Positions 43,114 through 53,134 of a stretch of 64,000 bases of DNA are shown in pieces. This DNA comes from Litorimonas sp964352855 (lineage in GTDB: Bacteria; Pseudomonadota; Alphaproteobacteria; Caulobacterales; Maricaulaceae). The position numbers and the translations under genes are program-made. The stretch spans positions 57,715-121,714 of the forward strand of contig CAYGTR010000003.1 of assembly GCA_964352855.1 (NCBI GenBank), in the 5' to 3' direction. The notes under the pieces were generated by a model. That model had not been told where the DNA came from. It searched no databases and saw only the letters and a list, made by a program, of their open reading frames with translations. Position 1 is the first letter of the stretch. Every line of letters begins with the position of its first letter.

Positions 43114-44703
43114 ATGGTTGCGCGAATACAGACAGTCGCCTTTGAGGGCGCAGAGGCGCGCCGCGTGGACGTTCAAGTCCAAGTTACTTCGGCGGCCAAA
43201 CCCGTTTTTACCATTGTCGGTCTGGCCGATAAAGCCGTGGCCGAGTCGCGTGAACGTGTTCGCGCCGCTTTTGCCTCTATCGGACTCTACTTGCCCGGCA
43301 AGCGCGTCACAATTAATCTTGCCCCTGCGGACTTACCCAAAGAAGGCGCCCATTATGACCTCCCAATTGCTTTAGGTTTAATGGCCGCTTTGGGTTCTAT
43401 TCCCGCCGACGCGATTGAAGAATTTGTTGCAATCGGCGAGTTGGCCCTAGACGGCACGATTGCGGCGGTACCTGGTGCTTTACCTGCAGCCGTGATGGCC
43501 AATAGTCATAGTTTTGGATTGATTTGTCCGGAAGCCAATGGTCCGGAAGCGGCTTGGGCAGGTGACTTGCCTCTCCTCGCACCGCAAACGCTCGTACAAA
43601 TTCTCAATCACTTTAGAGGTACACAAATCCTATCGCGCCCTGAACCCGGCCAGATGCTAGATGACAAAAGCCCGCTCGATATGCGCGATGTCCGCGGACA
43701 AGAAACGGCGAAGCGCGCCCTAGAGGTCGCAGCTGCAGGCGGTCATAACTTATTGATGGTCGGACCGCCCGGCTCCGGTAAGTCCATGTTAGCGGCACGT
43801 TTGCCGGGTCTTTTACCGCCTCTCACAGCCAATGAGCTGTTGGACGTCTCAATGGTGCATTCTGTGGCAGGGCTCTTAGACCGCGGACAACTCTCAAGAT
43901 CACGACCCTTTAGATCGCCTCATCACAGCGCCTCCATGGCCGCAATGGTTGGCGGCGGCAATAAAGCCAAGCCAGGGGAAGCCTCGCTTGCGCATCGCGG
44001 CGTTTTATTCCTTGATGAGCTTCCGGAATTCACACCAACGGTTTTAGACAGCCTAAGACAGCCTTTGGAAACAGGAGAAATTTCTGTTGCCCGCGTCAAT
44101 GCCCATGTGCGTTATCCCGCGCGGTTTCAGTTAATCGCCGCCATGAACCCCTGTCGCTGCGGATCCGGTGGGGCGGACGGCATTGCCTGTCGGCGCGGGG
44201 CGCGCTGCGCAGCAGATTATCAAGCCCGAATTTCCGGTCCCTTCATGGATCGCATAGACATTCAAATTGACGTGCCTGCCGTTACGCCTGCTGATTTGGC
44301 GCTCCCGCCTTCTCTGGAAGGCACAGTAGACATCGCCGCCAGAGTCGCGCGGGCCCGCGACATTCAAATGAGCCGAAATGGCGGGTTAACAAATACAGAG
44401 CTACCCCAAGATCGCTTGGACCATGTTGCAGAACCTGATGCAGAGGGACGAAAGCTCTTGACTCAAGCCGCCGAAACGCTTGGCCTTACCGCCAGGGGCT
44501 ATCATCGCGTCCTCCGCGTTGCGCGGACTTTAGCTGACCTCGCAGAGTCTGAGACCATTCACCGTCTTCATATTGCAGAAAGCCTTTCTCATCGAAGAGC
44601 ACGTAAAGGGCTCATTAATACGCCTCATGCGGGCGGTGGCAATTTGCACAATTCATCGGGGCAAAACGCGCGCCGTGGCAAAAATCCGTTTTATTCTCGC
44701 TAG
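43114..44703 (+). CDS. yifB: YifB/ComM-family AAA+ ATPase (Mg chelatase-like)
   Basis: 529 aa. An N-terminal Lon-protease-like ChlI domain (VGLADKAVAESRERVRAAF) precedes an AAA+ module with Walker A GPPGSGKSMLAARLPG, Walker B LFLDELPEF and a C-terminal lid. ComM of this family is a helicase that aids branch migration during natural transformation. AGGGAG precedes the ATG by a suitable distance. No competence genes adjoin it. Confidence 0.95.
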   Translation: MVARIQTVAFEGAEARRVDVQVQVTSAAKPVFTIVGLADKAVAESRERVRAAFASIGLYLPGKRVTINLAPADLPKEGAHYDLPIALGLMAALGSIPADAIEEFVAIGELALDGTIAAVPGALPAAVMANSHSFGLICPEANGPEAAWAGDLPLLAPQTLVQILNHFRGTQILSRPEPGQMLDDKSPLDMRDVRGQETAKRALEVAAAGGHNLLMVGPPGSGKSMLAARLPGLLPPLTANELLDVSMVHSVAGLLDRGQLSRSRPFRSPHHSASMAAMVGGGNKAKPGEASLAHRGVLFLDELPEFTPTVLDSLRQPLETGEISVARVNAHVRYPARFQLIAAMNPCRCGSGGADGIACRRGARCAADYQARISGPFMDRIDIQIDVPAVTPADLALPPSLEGTVDIAARVARARDIQMSRNGGLTNTELPQDRLDHVAEPDAEGRKLLTQAAETLGLTARGYHRVLRVARTLADLAESETIHRLHIAESLSHRRARKGLINTPHAGGGNLHNSSGQNARRGKNPFYSR

Positions 44704-44832
44704 AAAACTCAATAACCACTGACAAATACCACTCAAAATCCAAGATTCGTGAATTTAGTAAGACATTTTTTAGATTAAACCTTCACATTCGATTCGGAAT
44801 ATTAGCCTTTTTCGGGCTTTGAAGGATCGCAT

Positions 44833-46125
44833 ATGTCTTCAGATGCTATAGTTGCCGCTCAATTCTGGCTTTGGCCTGACCCCGTTATGAAACGGGATGC
44901 ACAGGGTCGAATCCTGTTTATTAATGCCGCCTTTTTGCAATTATATGGCGGTTCTGTGGAAACATGGACAGGTAACGCTCTGCAAGGTTGGCCAGCACCC
45001 CATCCTATGCGGGAAGACATGAATCCTACACCCCACCGATTTGAAACGCGGATTGCCTCTCAGGATCCTACACAGTCTGAGCAAGTCTATGACTGGATAG
45101 AGCAAACAGAGGCGGATGGCTCTGCCTTCGCATTGGCGCGTAACGTGAGTGTTTTTATTAAAGAAGCCGTGACACAGGAACCACCTTCCGGATCTCCGCC
45201 CGGGCAGCCTATGTATTATGTCGAGCAAGCTGTTTCACACCAAACTGAACCTGAAACGCCTCGTGAAACCACGCCGACACACGAAACTGAATATGCAAAT
45301 TCGGACTATGCCAGCCCAGAATATACCGACGAAGAGCCGGTTCAATATGTGACTGACACGGCATCCGTAGAAACGACGCCGCCCGCCAAAGAGCCGGAAG
45401 CCCCTCTCGACATAAGCGTGCAATCTGTCGCCCATGAAGCGGAACGACCAGAAATGGAACGGACAGAAGACACTCAACCCGAAGACGCAGCTCATGATTT
45501 TGAAGCCGACCTAGAAATTGCGCCTAAAGCACAAGCATCTGAAGAACAACCAAAAGAGCAAGAAGAGCCACGTTTTGAGCGGCGCGCCCTTCCGCTTGAG
45601 AATAACAGCGCGGTTCTTGGTAATAATTGGCGCGATGCTGTCATCGCTAGAGCCGTCGGCGTGGAAATGCCCCAGCAAAACACCCCCGTCTCTCAACCCT
45701 TGCATGAGCCGCAAACAAGCGAAGGGCCTGACGGACCAAAGCGGATTTTATTGGCTGAAGACAATGCCATCAACGCGCTTCTAACACGCACATTATTGGA
45801 GGCCGAAGGTCATACAGTGGAAACGGTTGAAGACGGTGCCTTGGCGGTGGAAGCCATGAAGTCCCAACATTTTGATCTTATCTTTATGGATATGCGTATG
45901 CCGAATATGGACGGTTTGGAGTCAACACGGAAAATTCGACAATTGCCGAATGTCCCAAAAGACCTGCCCATCATTGCCCTGACAGCCAATGCGTTTGACG
46001 ATGACCGCAATGCCTGTTTCGACTCGGGTATGAATGATTTCATGACCAAACCCGTCAGCGCAGAAGAACTCTCAGTCATGGTCAAAAATTGGACCGGTAA
46101 AAAAGAGATGCAAATGGCGGGGTAA
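44833..46125 (+). CDS. Orphan PAS-linker-receiver protein
   Basis: 430 aa. Residues 1 to about 110 look like a PAS domain (DPVMKRDAQGRILFINAAFLQLYG). About 115-300 is an acidic, Pro/Glu/Thr-rich, probably disordered linker. About 303-425 is a full receiver domain with AEDN, phospho-acceptor Asp353 in FMDMRMPNMDG, ALTAN and the TKP lysine. The receiver resembles those at the end of hybrid histidine kinases, yet no kinase or output domain is present. It may be a phosphotransfer sink or scaffold. No kinase gene adjoins it. Confidence 0.82.
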   Translation: MSSDAIVAAQFWLWPDPVMKRDAQGRILFINAAFLQLYGGSVETWTGNALQGWPAPHPMREDMNPTPHRFETRIASQDPTQSEQVYDWIEQTEADGSAFALARNVSVFIKEAVTQEPPSGSPPGQPMYYVEQAVSHQTEPETPRETTPTHETEYANSDYASPEYTDEEPVQYVTDTASVETTPPAKEPEAPLDISVQSVAHEAERPEMERTEDTQPEDAAHDFEADLEIAPKAQASEEQPKEQEEPRFERRALPLENNSAVLGNNWRDAVIARAVGVEMPQQNTPVSQPLHEPQTSEGPDGPKRILLAEDNAINALLTRTLLEAEGHTVETVEDGALAVEAMKSQHFDLIFMDMRMPNMDGLESTRKIRQLPNVPKDLPIIALTANAFDDDRNACFDSGMNDFMTKPVSAEELSVMVKNWTGKKEMQMAG

Positions 46126-46200
46126 GGCTCTGCGCTTCATTTCTTTGGGTGATTACATGAGGTTGCTAGACGCAGCTTCTAAAAAGACGCAGTTTAGCCT

Positions 46201-47538
46201 ATGAGCAAAGCAACCCCCGTCAGCCTTAAACTTTCGCCCAAACGTGATTGGGGTGAAGTCTTTAAGATTTACATGCAGCCTAAAATGTTGGCGATGTTAC
46301 TCCTAGGCTTTGGCTCGGGCCTGCCTTTTATGATGTTCTTTTCAAAGCTATCTCGTTGGCTTTCGGATGTTGGCATTGAAAAAACGACGATTGGCTTTTT
46401 TTATTGGATTGGCCTCGCCTATGCCTTCAAATTCGTATGGGCGCCCGTTGTTGACCGCGCCAAAATACCCGGGCTAACCAAGCTTTTGGGACAGAGGCGC
46501 TCTTGGATGCTTTTGGCGGTCACTGGTACGATTACCGGCATGGTGTTTATATCCGGGGCGAACCCTTCGCCGACGATTGCAGGCTCTCTGACACCCATGA
46601 TTATCGGCTGCTTTATTTTGACCTACTCTGGGGCAACTTTGGATGTTGCAGTTGATGCATGGCGTATTGAGAGCGGCACCAACGAAGAACAAGCTAATTT
46701 CGCTGCAATTTACCAATTAGGCTATCGTTTTGCAATTATGGCTGCGGGCTATGCTATGATTATTGCGGATGTCGCCAGTTGGCAACTCACCTATTTGGCA
46801 ACAGCGGGCATGATGGGTGCGATTGCAGTTGTCATTTTGTTTGTGCGCGAGCCCGACAATATTGAAAGGCGGGAAGCAATAGGTTTTACGGACTCATTCC
46901 GCGCCAATGTGATTGAACCTTTTTGGGATCTTTTTGCCAGACTTGGAAAATGGCTCATACCCGTATTCGGCCTTATTATTCTTTATCGCCTCTCGGACTT
47001 TACAATGGGCGTTATGACCCAACCGCTTTATCAAGAGCTTGGATATACCAAAACGCAGGTTGGGCTTGTCCAAGGCACCTTTGGCCCCTGGCCTATGATC
47101 GTAGGGTCTTTTATCGGAGGCGCCATTGTTGTGCGCTACGGCATGATGCAGGCGCTTTTTTACGGCGCGATTATAATGATTGTAACAAATGGTGCATTTG
47201 CATGGCTAGCAACACAAGAAGGCGCGATCACTTGGAAGCTGTTAATTACAATCTTTTGCGATAATCTATCCGTTGGAATATGCGGCACTGCCTTTATTGC
47301 TTACATGTCAAGTATTGCGTCTAAAGAATATGCAGCAACACAATATGCTTTGATGACATCAGCTTGGGCCTTGTTTAATAAAATTGCCGCCGGTTTCTCA
47401 GGACTTCTTTATGATGCTGTCGGAAGCTTTAATTTCTTCATTATCACGGCTGCTTTTGGCCTCCCTGCAATTGCTTTGCTCTTATTTATCTGGCGGTCTG
47501 GTTCTCATCTCGCCAGAGGTGAGGCAGAGCCACCTTAG
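46201..47538 (+). CDS. AmpG-like MFS permease
   Basis: 445 aa, about 12 helices. The opening region PKMLAMLLLGFGSGLPFMMFFSKLSRWLSDVGI and the following FKFVWAPVVDRAKIPG are AmpG signatures (muropeptide import for cell-wall recycling). Enterobacterial AmpG has two more helices, so the exact substrate is less certain. It is monocistronic in appearance between the PAS-REC gene and mutS. Confidence 0.87.
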   Translation: MSKATPVSLKLSPKRDWGEVFKIYMQPKMLAMLLLGFGSGLPFMMFFSKLSRWLSDVGIEKTTIGFFYWIGLAYAFKFVWAPVVDRAKIPGLTKLLGQRRSWMLLAVTGTITGMVFISGANPSPTIAGSLTPMIIGCFILTYSGATLDVAVDAWRIESGTNEEQANFAAIYQLGYRFAIMAAGYAMIIADVASWQLTYLATAGMMGAIAVVILFVREPDNIERREAIGFTDSFRANVIEPFWDLFARLGKWLIPVFGLIILYRLSDFTMGVMTQPLYQELGYTKTQVGLVQGTFGPWPMIVGSFIGGAIVVRYGMMQALFYGAIIMIVTNGAFAWLATQEGAITWKLLITIFCDNLSVGICGTAFIAYMSSIASKEYAATQYALMTSAWALFNKIAAGFSGLLYDAVGSFNFFIITAAFGLPAIALLLFIWRSGSHLARGEAEPP

Positions 47539-47624
47539 ATGCAGAATTAAACCTAATCTTTCCTCACCAGGCTTCCAACAAGCCCCCTTTCATAGGGATT
47601 GTTTTTCTGTCAAAAGCTATAGTT

Positions 47625-50324
47625 ATGAACGCCCCTCTCAACACTGATGCGCCTGCCGGGAAAGTGACGCCTATGATGGCGCAATTCTTGTCGATTAAGG
47701 CGGATGTCGGGCCGGAGGCTTTGTTATTTTACCGAATGGGTGATTTTTACGAGCTTTTCTTTGATGACGCTGTGCGTGCGGCGGCGGCGCTTGATATTGC
47801 GCTGACCAAACGCGGCAAGCACGCGGGGGCAGATATTCCGATGTGCGGCGTGCCAGTCCACGCATCAGAAGTTTATTTGCAACGCCTCATTAAGAAAGGC
47901 TTTCGCGTCGCGGTTTGCGAACAAACGGAAGATCCGAAAGAAGCCAAGAAGCGCGGATCAAAATCCGTTGTCCGGCGCGAAGTGGTGCGCCTTGTTACGC
48001 CCGGCACATTGTCAGAAGATAATTTATTGGAGGCACGTGGGCGTAATATCATCACGGCCTTGGCCAAGACATTGACGGGTGATTTTGCTCTGGCCTGGGC
48101 CGATATTTCGGATGGCCTGTTTTGCACGGCGGATATGAAAATGGACCGTGTTGCGACGGAGCTCTCTGCTCTACGACCACGCGAGCTTTTATTGTCTGAG
48201 AGCCTTTATCAAGACCCGGAATTTATGGCGGGCCTCCCTTTAGACGGCGTGGCCTTAACGCCACAATCTGCGACAAAGTTTGACGCCCGGGCAAGCGAGC
48301 GGCGTTTGAAAGGTCAATTTGGGGTGGAGAGCCTTGATGGTTTTGGGAGTTTCTCAAAAGCCGAAGTCTCGGCCGCAGGCGCTTTGCTTGATTATCTTGA
48401 GCTCACCCAAGCGGGCAACCCTGTTCAACTCTCCACACCAAGCCGTCGCGCGACAGCCGGCTTCATGGCCATTGACCCGGCCACAAGAGCCAGCTTGGAA
48501 ATTGATCGCACTCAAAAAGGCACGCGCAAAGGATCGCTTTTGTCTGTGATTGATCGCACCAAGACAGGGGCAGGTGCAAGAGAGCTCGCCGACCGTTTAG
48601 CCCGACCGCTCTTGGATGTTGAGGCCATCCAACAGCGTCAACACGCCATTCGGTTTTTTGTCGACAATGCGGCATTGCGAGATCACTTGCGTAATATTTT
48701 AACACAAAGCGGTGATTTGGCACGTGCGGTCTCGCGCCTCAGCCTAGGGCGTGGCGGCCCACGAGATCTTGTCGTTGTCAAAGATACCTTGGGCGTCGGT
48801 GAAATGATATGTGCAGATTTTGCTAAATACCCGCAATTAGATACACCGAAAAATATTACTGACATGCTCGCGGCTTTAAGCCTCACAGATAAAGACGCCC
48901 TAGCAACCTTGCGACGCGACCTATCTAAAGCCCTGACCTCTGACGTGCCTCTACAGTCCAGAGATGGAGGCTTTATTGCAACGGGATGGAACCCTGCGAT
49001 TGATAAGCTGAAAATGCTGCGTGACGGTAGCCGCCGTATTATGGCGGGCCTCCAAGCCGATTATGCCAAAACGGCAAATGTTTCGTCTCTGAAAATTAAA
49101 CATAATAATGTGCTGGGTTACTTTATTGAAGTCTCCCCGAAACATGCCGATACAATGTTAAACAAAGGCCCGGATAGCCCTTTCATTCACCGACAAACTT
49201 TGGTCTCCGGCATTCGCTTCACGACAACTGAGCTTGCAGATTTAGATGCAAAAATATCAGGCGCGGCAGATAAAGTGACGGCGCTCGAACTCGCTGAATT
49301 TGAGACTTTCGCCAACCGAGTCAGAGATATGGCACAAACGCTTCGCCACACGGCGCAAGCGCTTGCCAATTTGGACGTCCAGACAGGGTGGGCCGATTGG
49401 GCGACCGAGACAGGGGCGACCTGCCCCAAAGTCGATGATAGTCTTTGTTTTGACATTACGGGAGGACGTCACCCTGTCGTGCGTGAAGCTCTTCAAAGGT
49501 CCGGTAGTGCAGATTTTACGCCTAATAATTGCAAGCTGGATGCCGAGGGAGAAACGGCAAATCGTCTGACCGTTATCACGGGCCCAAATATGGCGGGTAA
49601 ATCAACCTATCTTCGTCAGAATGCTTTGATGTTTATTTTGGCACAAGCAGGAGGATATGTCCCTGCTGAAGCCGCGCATATCGGCATCGCAGATGCCTTA
49701 TTTTCTCGCGTCGGCGCCTCTGATGATCTCTCAAAAGGGCGCTCGACTTTTATGACGGAAATGATCGAAACCGCTGCTATTCTCAATCAAGCGACGAAAC
49801 GGAGTTTTGTTATTCTAGATGAAATTGGACGCGGGACATCAACCTTTGACGGGCTCTCTATTGCTTGGGCGACAACCGAGCATTTGCACAGCGTCAATCA
49901 AGCCCGCGCCTTATTTGCAACCCATTATCACGAATTGACAGACTTAGCTGAAAATCTAGAGGCAGCAGGGAATGCCTCTTTACGAGCTAAGGAATGGAAT
50001 GGAGATTTAGTTTTTCTGCATGATGTACGGGCGGGTGCAGCCGATAAGTCTTACGGAGTTCAAGTCGCTCGCCTCGCGGGACTGCCACGTGCCGCAACTG
50101 ACCGTGCACAGGCTGTGTTGGCCAAATTAGAAGCGGAAGCTGATACTGGATCGAAAGACAAGGGTTTACTTGGTGGCTTACCTCTTTTTTCAGCACCGGC
50201 GCCCTCTGTTACCCTACCCGCGCCTTCCGAAATCGAGACTGCTTTGGCGGCCTTAGATGTGAACGACCTTTCGCCCAGACAGGCGCTTGACTTGCTCTAT
50301 GACTTGAAAGCAAAGCTCAAATAA
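47625..50324 (+). CDS. mutS: DNA mismatch repair protein MutS
   Basis: 899 aa. Mismatch-binding domain with FYRMGDFYELFFDDA (the Phe-x-Glu wedge), connector, lever/clamp and ATPase with Walker A GPNMAGKST at about 653-661 and Walker B FVILDEIGRGTSTFDG. It binds mismatches and recruits MutL. The stop overlaps the glnD start by one base (TAATG), so translation is coupled. Confidence 0.98.
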   Translation: MNAPLNTDAPAGKVTPMMAQFLSIKADVGPEALLFYRMGDFYELFFDDAVRAAAALDIALTKRGKHAGADIPMCGVPVHASEVYLQRLIKKGFRVAVCEQTEDPKEAKKRGSKSVVRREVVRLVTPGTLSEDNLLEARGRNIITALAKTLTGDFALAWADISDGLFCTADMKMDRVATELSALRPRELLLSESLYQDPEFMAGLPLDGVALTPQSATKFDARASERRLKGQFGVESLDGFGSFSKAEVSAAGALLDYLELTQAGNPVQLSTPSRRATAGFMAIDPATRASLEIDRTQKGTRKGSLLSVIDRTKTGAGARELADRLARPLLDVEAIQQRQHAIRFFVDNAALRDHLRNILTQSGDLARAVSRLSLGRGGPRDLVVVKDTLGVGEMICADFAKYPQLDTPKNITDMLAALSLTDKDALATLRRDLSKALTSDVPLQSRDGGFIATGWNPAIDKLKMLRDGSRRIMAGLQADYAKTANVSSLKIKHNNVLGYFIEVSPKHADTMLNKGPDSPFIHRQTLVSGIRFTTTELADLDAKISGAADKVTALELAEFETFANRVRDMAQTLRHTAQALANLDVQTGWADWATETGATCPKVDDSLCFDITGGRHPVVREALQRSGSADFTPNNCKLDAEGETANRLTVITGPNMAGKSTYLRQNALMFILAQAGGYVPAEAAHIGIADALFSRVGASDDLSKGRSTFMTEMIETAAILNQATKRSFVILDEIGRGTSTFDGLSIAWATTEHLHSVNQARALFATHYHELTDLAENLEAAGNASLRAKEWNGDLVFLHDVRAGAADKSYGVQVARLAGLPRAATDRAQAVLAKLEAEADTGSKDKGLLGGLPLFSAPAPSVTLPAPSEIETALAALDVNDLSPRQALDLLYDLKAKLK

Positions 50325-53122
50325 TGGCCCGGGCTCCGAAATTGATGATACCGCAACGCGCCACGTCTACGGAAAGCGGCCTCAACGCCGCAGCCCTAAA
50401 AGAGCACATAAATATTATTGCGCGAGAAGGTGGCAAAGATAAACGTAGCCGTGTCTTAGAAGCCCTGCGCCAAACCCATGCAACGGGGATGGCCAAGGCC
50501 GAAGAGTTATTTTCCAATGGTCGGATCGGGGGGTTGGAAACCGCCGCGTTGATCGCAGCCATTCATGACGTCATCATCACAGAATTATATGATTATGCAA
50601 CAATTTATGAAGTCTCTACCGCCAACCCAACCGAGTCTGAGCGCTTTGCCGTCTTAGCGGTCGGGGGTTATGGGCGTGCGGAAATGGCGCCGCAAAGTGA
50701 TGTTGATCTTCTTTTTCTGACCTCGGATAAAAAGGGATCCGCTCATACAGAACAAGTAACAGAATTTATGCTCTATATGCTTTGGGATATGGGCCTGAAA
50801 GTAGGTCATGCCACACGTACGATTGAACAATGTATAGCGCTCGCTCGGGAAGACCAAACTATTTTAACCGCACTTTTGGATATGCGTTATCTGCGGGGAG
50901 AAAAGGTCTTGGCGGATAGACTTTATTCAAAGTTTCGGAAAGATGTGACGAAAGGGAAGGGTCGGAATTATATTGCCTCTAAGCTTGAGGAGCGCGACGC
51001 CCGTCATGCACGCGAAGGTAATTCGCGCTATGTGATTGAGCCGAATATTAAAGAAGGCAAAGGCGGTCTACGTGATTTGCATGTTCTTTACTGGATTGCT
51101 CGGTTTTTAGACAAGGATAATAAAATCACAGACCCACAATTAGCTGAGGGGTATGTCGAGCTTGGCTTATTCGATAAACAGGCCGCCATCCGCTTTACTC
51201 ACGCCGCAGACTTTCTTTGGCGTGCCAGGATTTGGCTGCATTTGATCGCGGGTCGACCTACTGAAACGCTCAGCTTTGACCTGCAAACTGTATTGGCGCG
51301 AAAAATGGGTTATGCCTCGGGGCCTATCGAAGTCGCCGTTGAAAAATTTATGCGCGAATATTTCACTAATGCCAAAGAAGTAGGCGCTTTAACCCGAATT
51401 GCCTGCGCCAAATTAGAAGCGGAAAAAGCCATTCGTCTGCCGGCTGGATTGGATGCCCTTTTGCCCGGCTCACGGCGCAACCTACAGAACAAAGCCTTGA
51501 TCATGGATCATGGGCGGCTAAACTTTGCCGACCCGCTTAAAATCCGTCATGACGCCACGATCATTATGCAATTGTTTGAAACTGCCGGAAGGCGAAATGT
51601 TGATATTCATCCCGATGCTTTTTCTGCAATAGATTTCCGTCGAAATATTATAGACGCGGACTTTAGGCGAAACCCCTTTAACTCCAAAACTTTCCAAGAC
51701 TTATTGCTAGGATCAAAAGCGCCCTATGCAACTCTTAAGGCGATGAATGAAGCGGGCGTCTTGGGACGGTATCTTTTGGAATTTGGCGGTATTGTGGCCC
51801 GAACACAATTTAACATGCACCACGCCTACACCGTCGATGAGCACACCCTCCGCCTCGTGGATAATTTCCACGATCTCGAACATGGGCGATTGGAAGAAGA
51901 CAATCCCCTCATCACGCAAATTGCCCAAGCCTTTACCCGAGAGCAAAGACTTACGCTTTATTTGACATGCTTGCTCCACGACACAGGTAAGGGACAAGGC
52001 GACCAGTGTATTGAAGGCGCACAATTAGGGCGGCGGGCCTGTCGCCGTCTGGGCGTTTCGCAAGAAGTCACCGATACTGTCGCTTGGTTAATACGTCGTC
52101 ATTTAGATATGAGTGAAACGGCTCAACGGCGCGATATTTCTGATCCTGATACAATTGCAGAATTTGGCAAACTTGTCGGCTCTGTAGACCGACTCAATAT
52201 GCTATATGCCCTGACAGTTGTTGATATTCGTTCCGTCGGGCCCGGCATTTGGAACGACTGGAAGGGCGTGCTTTTGCGTAACCTCTATGAGGCCACGGCA
52301 AATTATCTCGAAGGAAAAGAAGATCTTGATCCTGCCGCCCGCGCCAATGCGGCCATTGAACAATTAGGGGAAAAGCTTCCAAGTGAAATGAGAGCGCGCG
52401 TCACACCTATTCTTACAGACCTGCCGCAAAGTTACTGGTTGAATTTCAATATGGCGGATCTTGTCCGGCATGCAAGGTTTTTTGATCAGGTTACACAAGA
52501 CGGAGCGACGCACGCTATTCAAACCCGCTTGACCCGCAATCGCGATATTACGGAATTGTGGGTTTTGACGCGCAATCGCGCAGGATTATTTGCTGACCTA
52601 ACCAAAGCCATATCTTCATGCGGAGCGTCCATCACTGGGGCGCAACTTAATACCTCCGACTTCGGACTGGTCATGAATGTCTTTTATTTGCAAAATACAG
52701 AAGGCCTAGCCTTTGGACGGCAGAACAATCATGCACTAGAGCTTTTACGTAAACGCGCCCAACGCGCCGCCGAGGGCGATATCGATCACCTCACTATCCC
52801 CAAGGCAAGAGAGTCGCGACGAGCCGGGGCTATCCCGGTCAAACCTTACGTACGTTTTCCAAAAAACAAATCTCTGGAAACCACAATTTTGGAAATTCAA
52901 GGTCGCGATCGTCCCGGATTGCTCCACGATATCGCAACCATATTAAGTGAGGCAAATGTCGAAGTTCTCTCTGCCCATATAGAAGTGGTTGGCACCACCG
53001 CCATTGACAGTTTTTATTTATGTGTACCGGGGCATGACCGCGCCTTGCCTGACACCACAAAAAAAACATTAAAAAACCAGCTCAAGACCTTGCTAACGCC
53101 GCAAGAAGCTCAAGTCGCGTGA
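50324..53122 (+). CDS. glnD: PII uridylyltransferase/uridylyl-removing enzyme
   Basis: 932 aa with the full GlnD order: nucleotidyltransferase domain (GGYGRAEMAPQSDVDLLFL, from about residue 114), HD hydrolase domain (LLHDTGKGQGDQ near 550) and two C-terminal ACT domains (about 744 and 852) that sense glutamine. It modifies PII proteins to control nitrogen assimilation. The order mutS-glnD-murJ is class-typical. Confidence 0.98.
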   Translation: MARAPKLMIPQRATSTESGLNAAALKEHINIIAREGGKDKRSRVLEALRQTHATGMAKAEELFSNGRIGGLETAALIAAIHDVIITELYDYATIYEVSTANPTESERFAVLAVGGYGRAEMAPQSDVDLLFLTSDKKGSAHTEQVTEFMLYMLWDMGLKVGHATRTIEQCIALAREDQTILTALLDMRYLRGEKVLADRLYSKFRKDVTKGKGRNYIASKLEERDARHAREGNSRYVIEPNIKEGKGGLRDLHVLYWIARFLDKDNKITDPQLAEGYVELGLFDKQAAIRFTHAADFLWRARIWLHLIAGRPTETLSFDLQTVLARKMGYASGPIEVAVEKFMREYFTNAKEVGALTRIACAKLEAEKAIRLPAGLDALLPGSRRNLQNKALIMDHGRLNFADPLKIRHDATIIMQLFETAGRRNVDIHPDAFSAIDFRRNIIDADFRRNPFNSKTFQDLLLGSKAPYATLKAMNEAGVLGRYLLEFGGIVARTQFNMHHAYTVDEHTLRLVDNFHDLEHGRLEEDNPLITQIAQAFTREQRLTLYLTCLLHDTGKGQGDQCIEGAQLGRRACRRLGVSQEVTDTVAWLIRRHLDMSETAQRRDISDPDTIAEFGKLVGSVDRLNMLYALTVVDIRSVGPGIWNDWKGVLLRNLYEATANYLEGKEDLDPAARANAAIEQLGEKLPSEMRARVTPILTDLPQSYWLNFNMADLVRHARFFDQVTQDGATHAIQTRLTRNRDITELWVLTRNRAGLFADLTKAISSCGASITGAQLNTSDFGLVMNVFYLQNTEGLAFGRQNNHALELLRKRAQRAAEGDIDHLTIPKARESRRAGAIPVKPYVRFPKNKSLETTILEIQGRDRPGLLHDIATILSEANVEVLSAHIEVVGTTAIDSFYLCVPGHDRALPDTTKKTLKNQLKTLLTPQEAQVA

Positions 53123-53134
53123 TGAAAAACTAAC

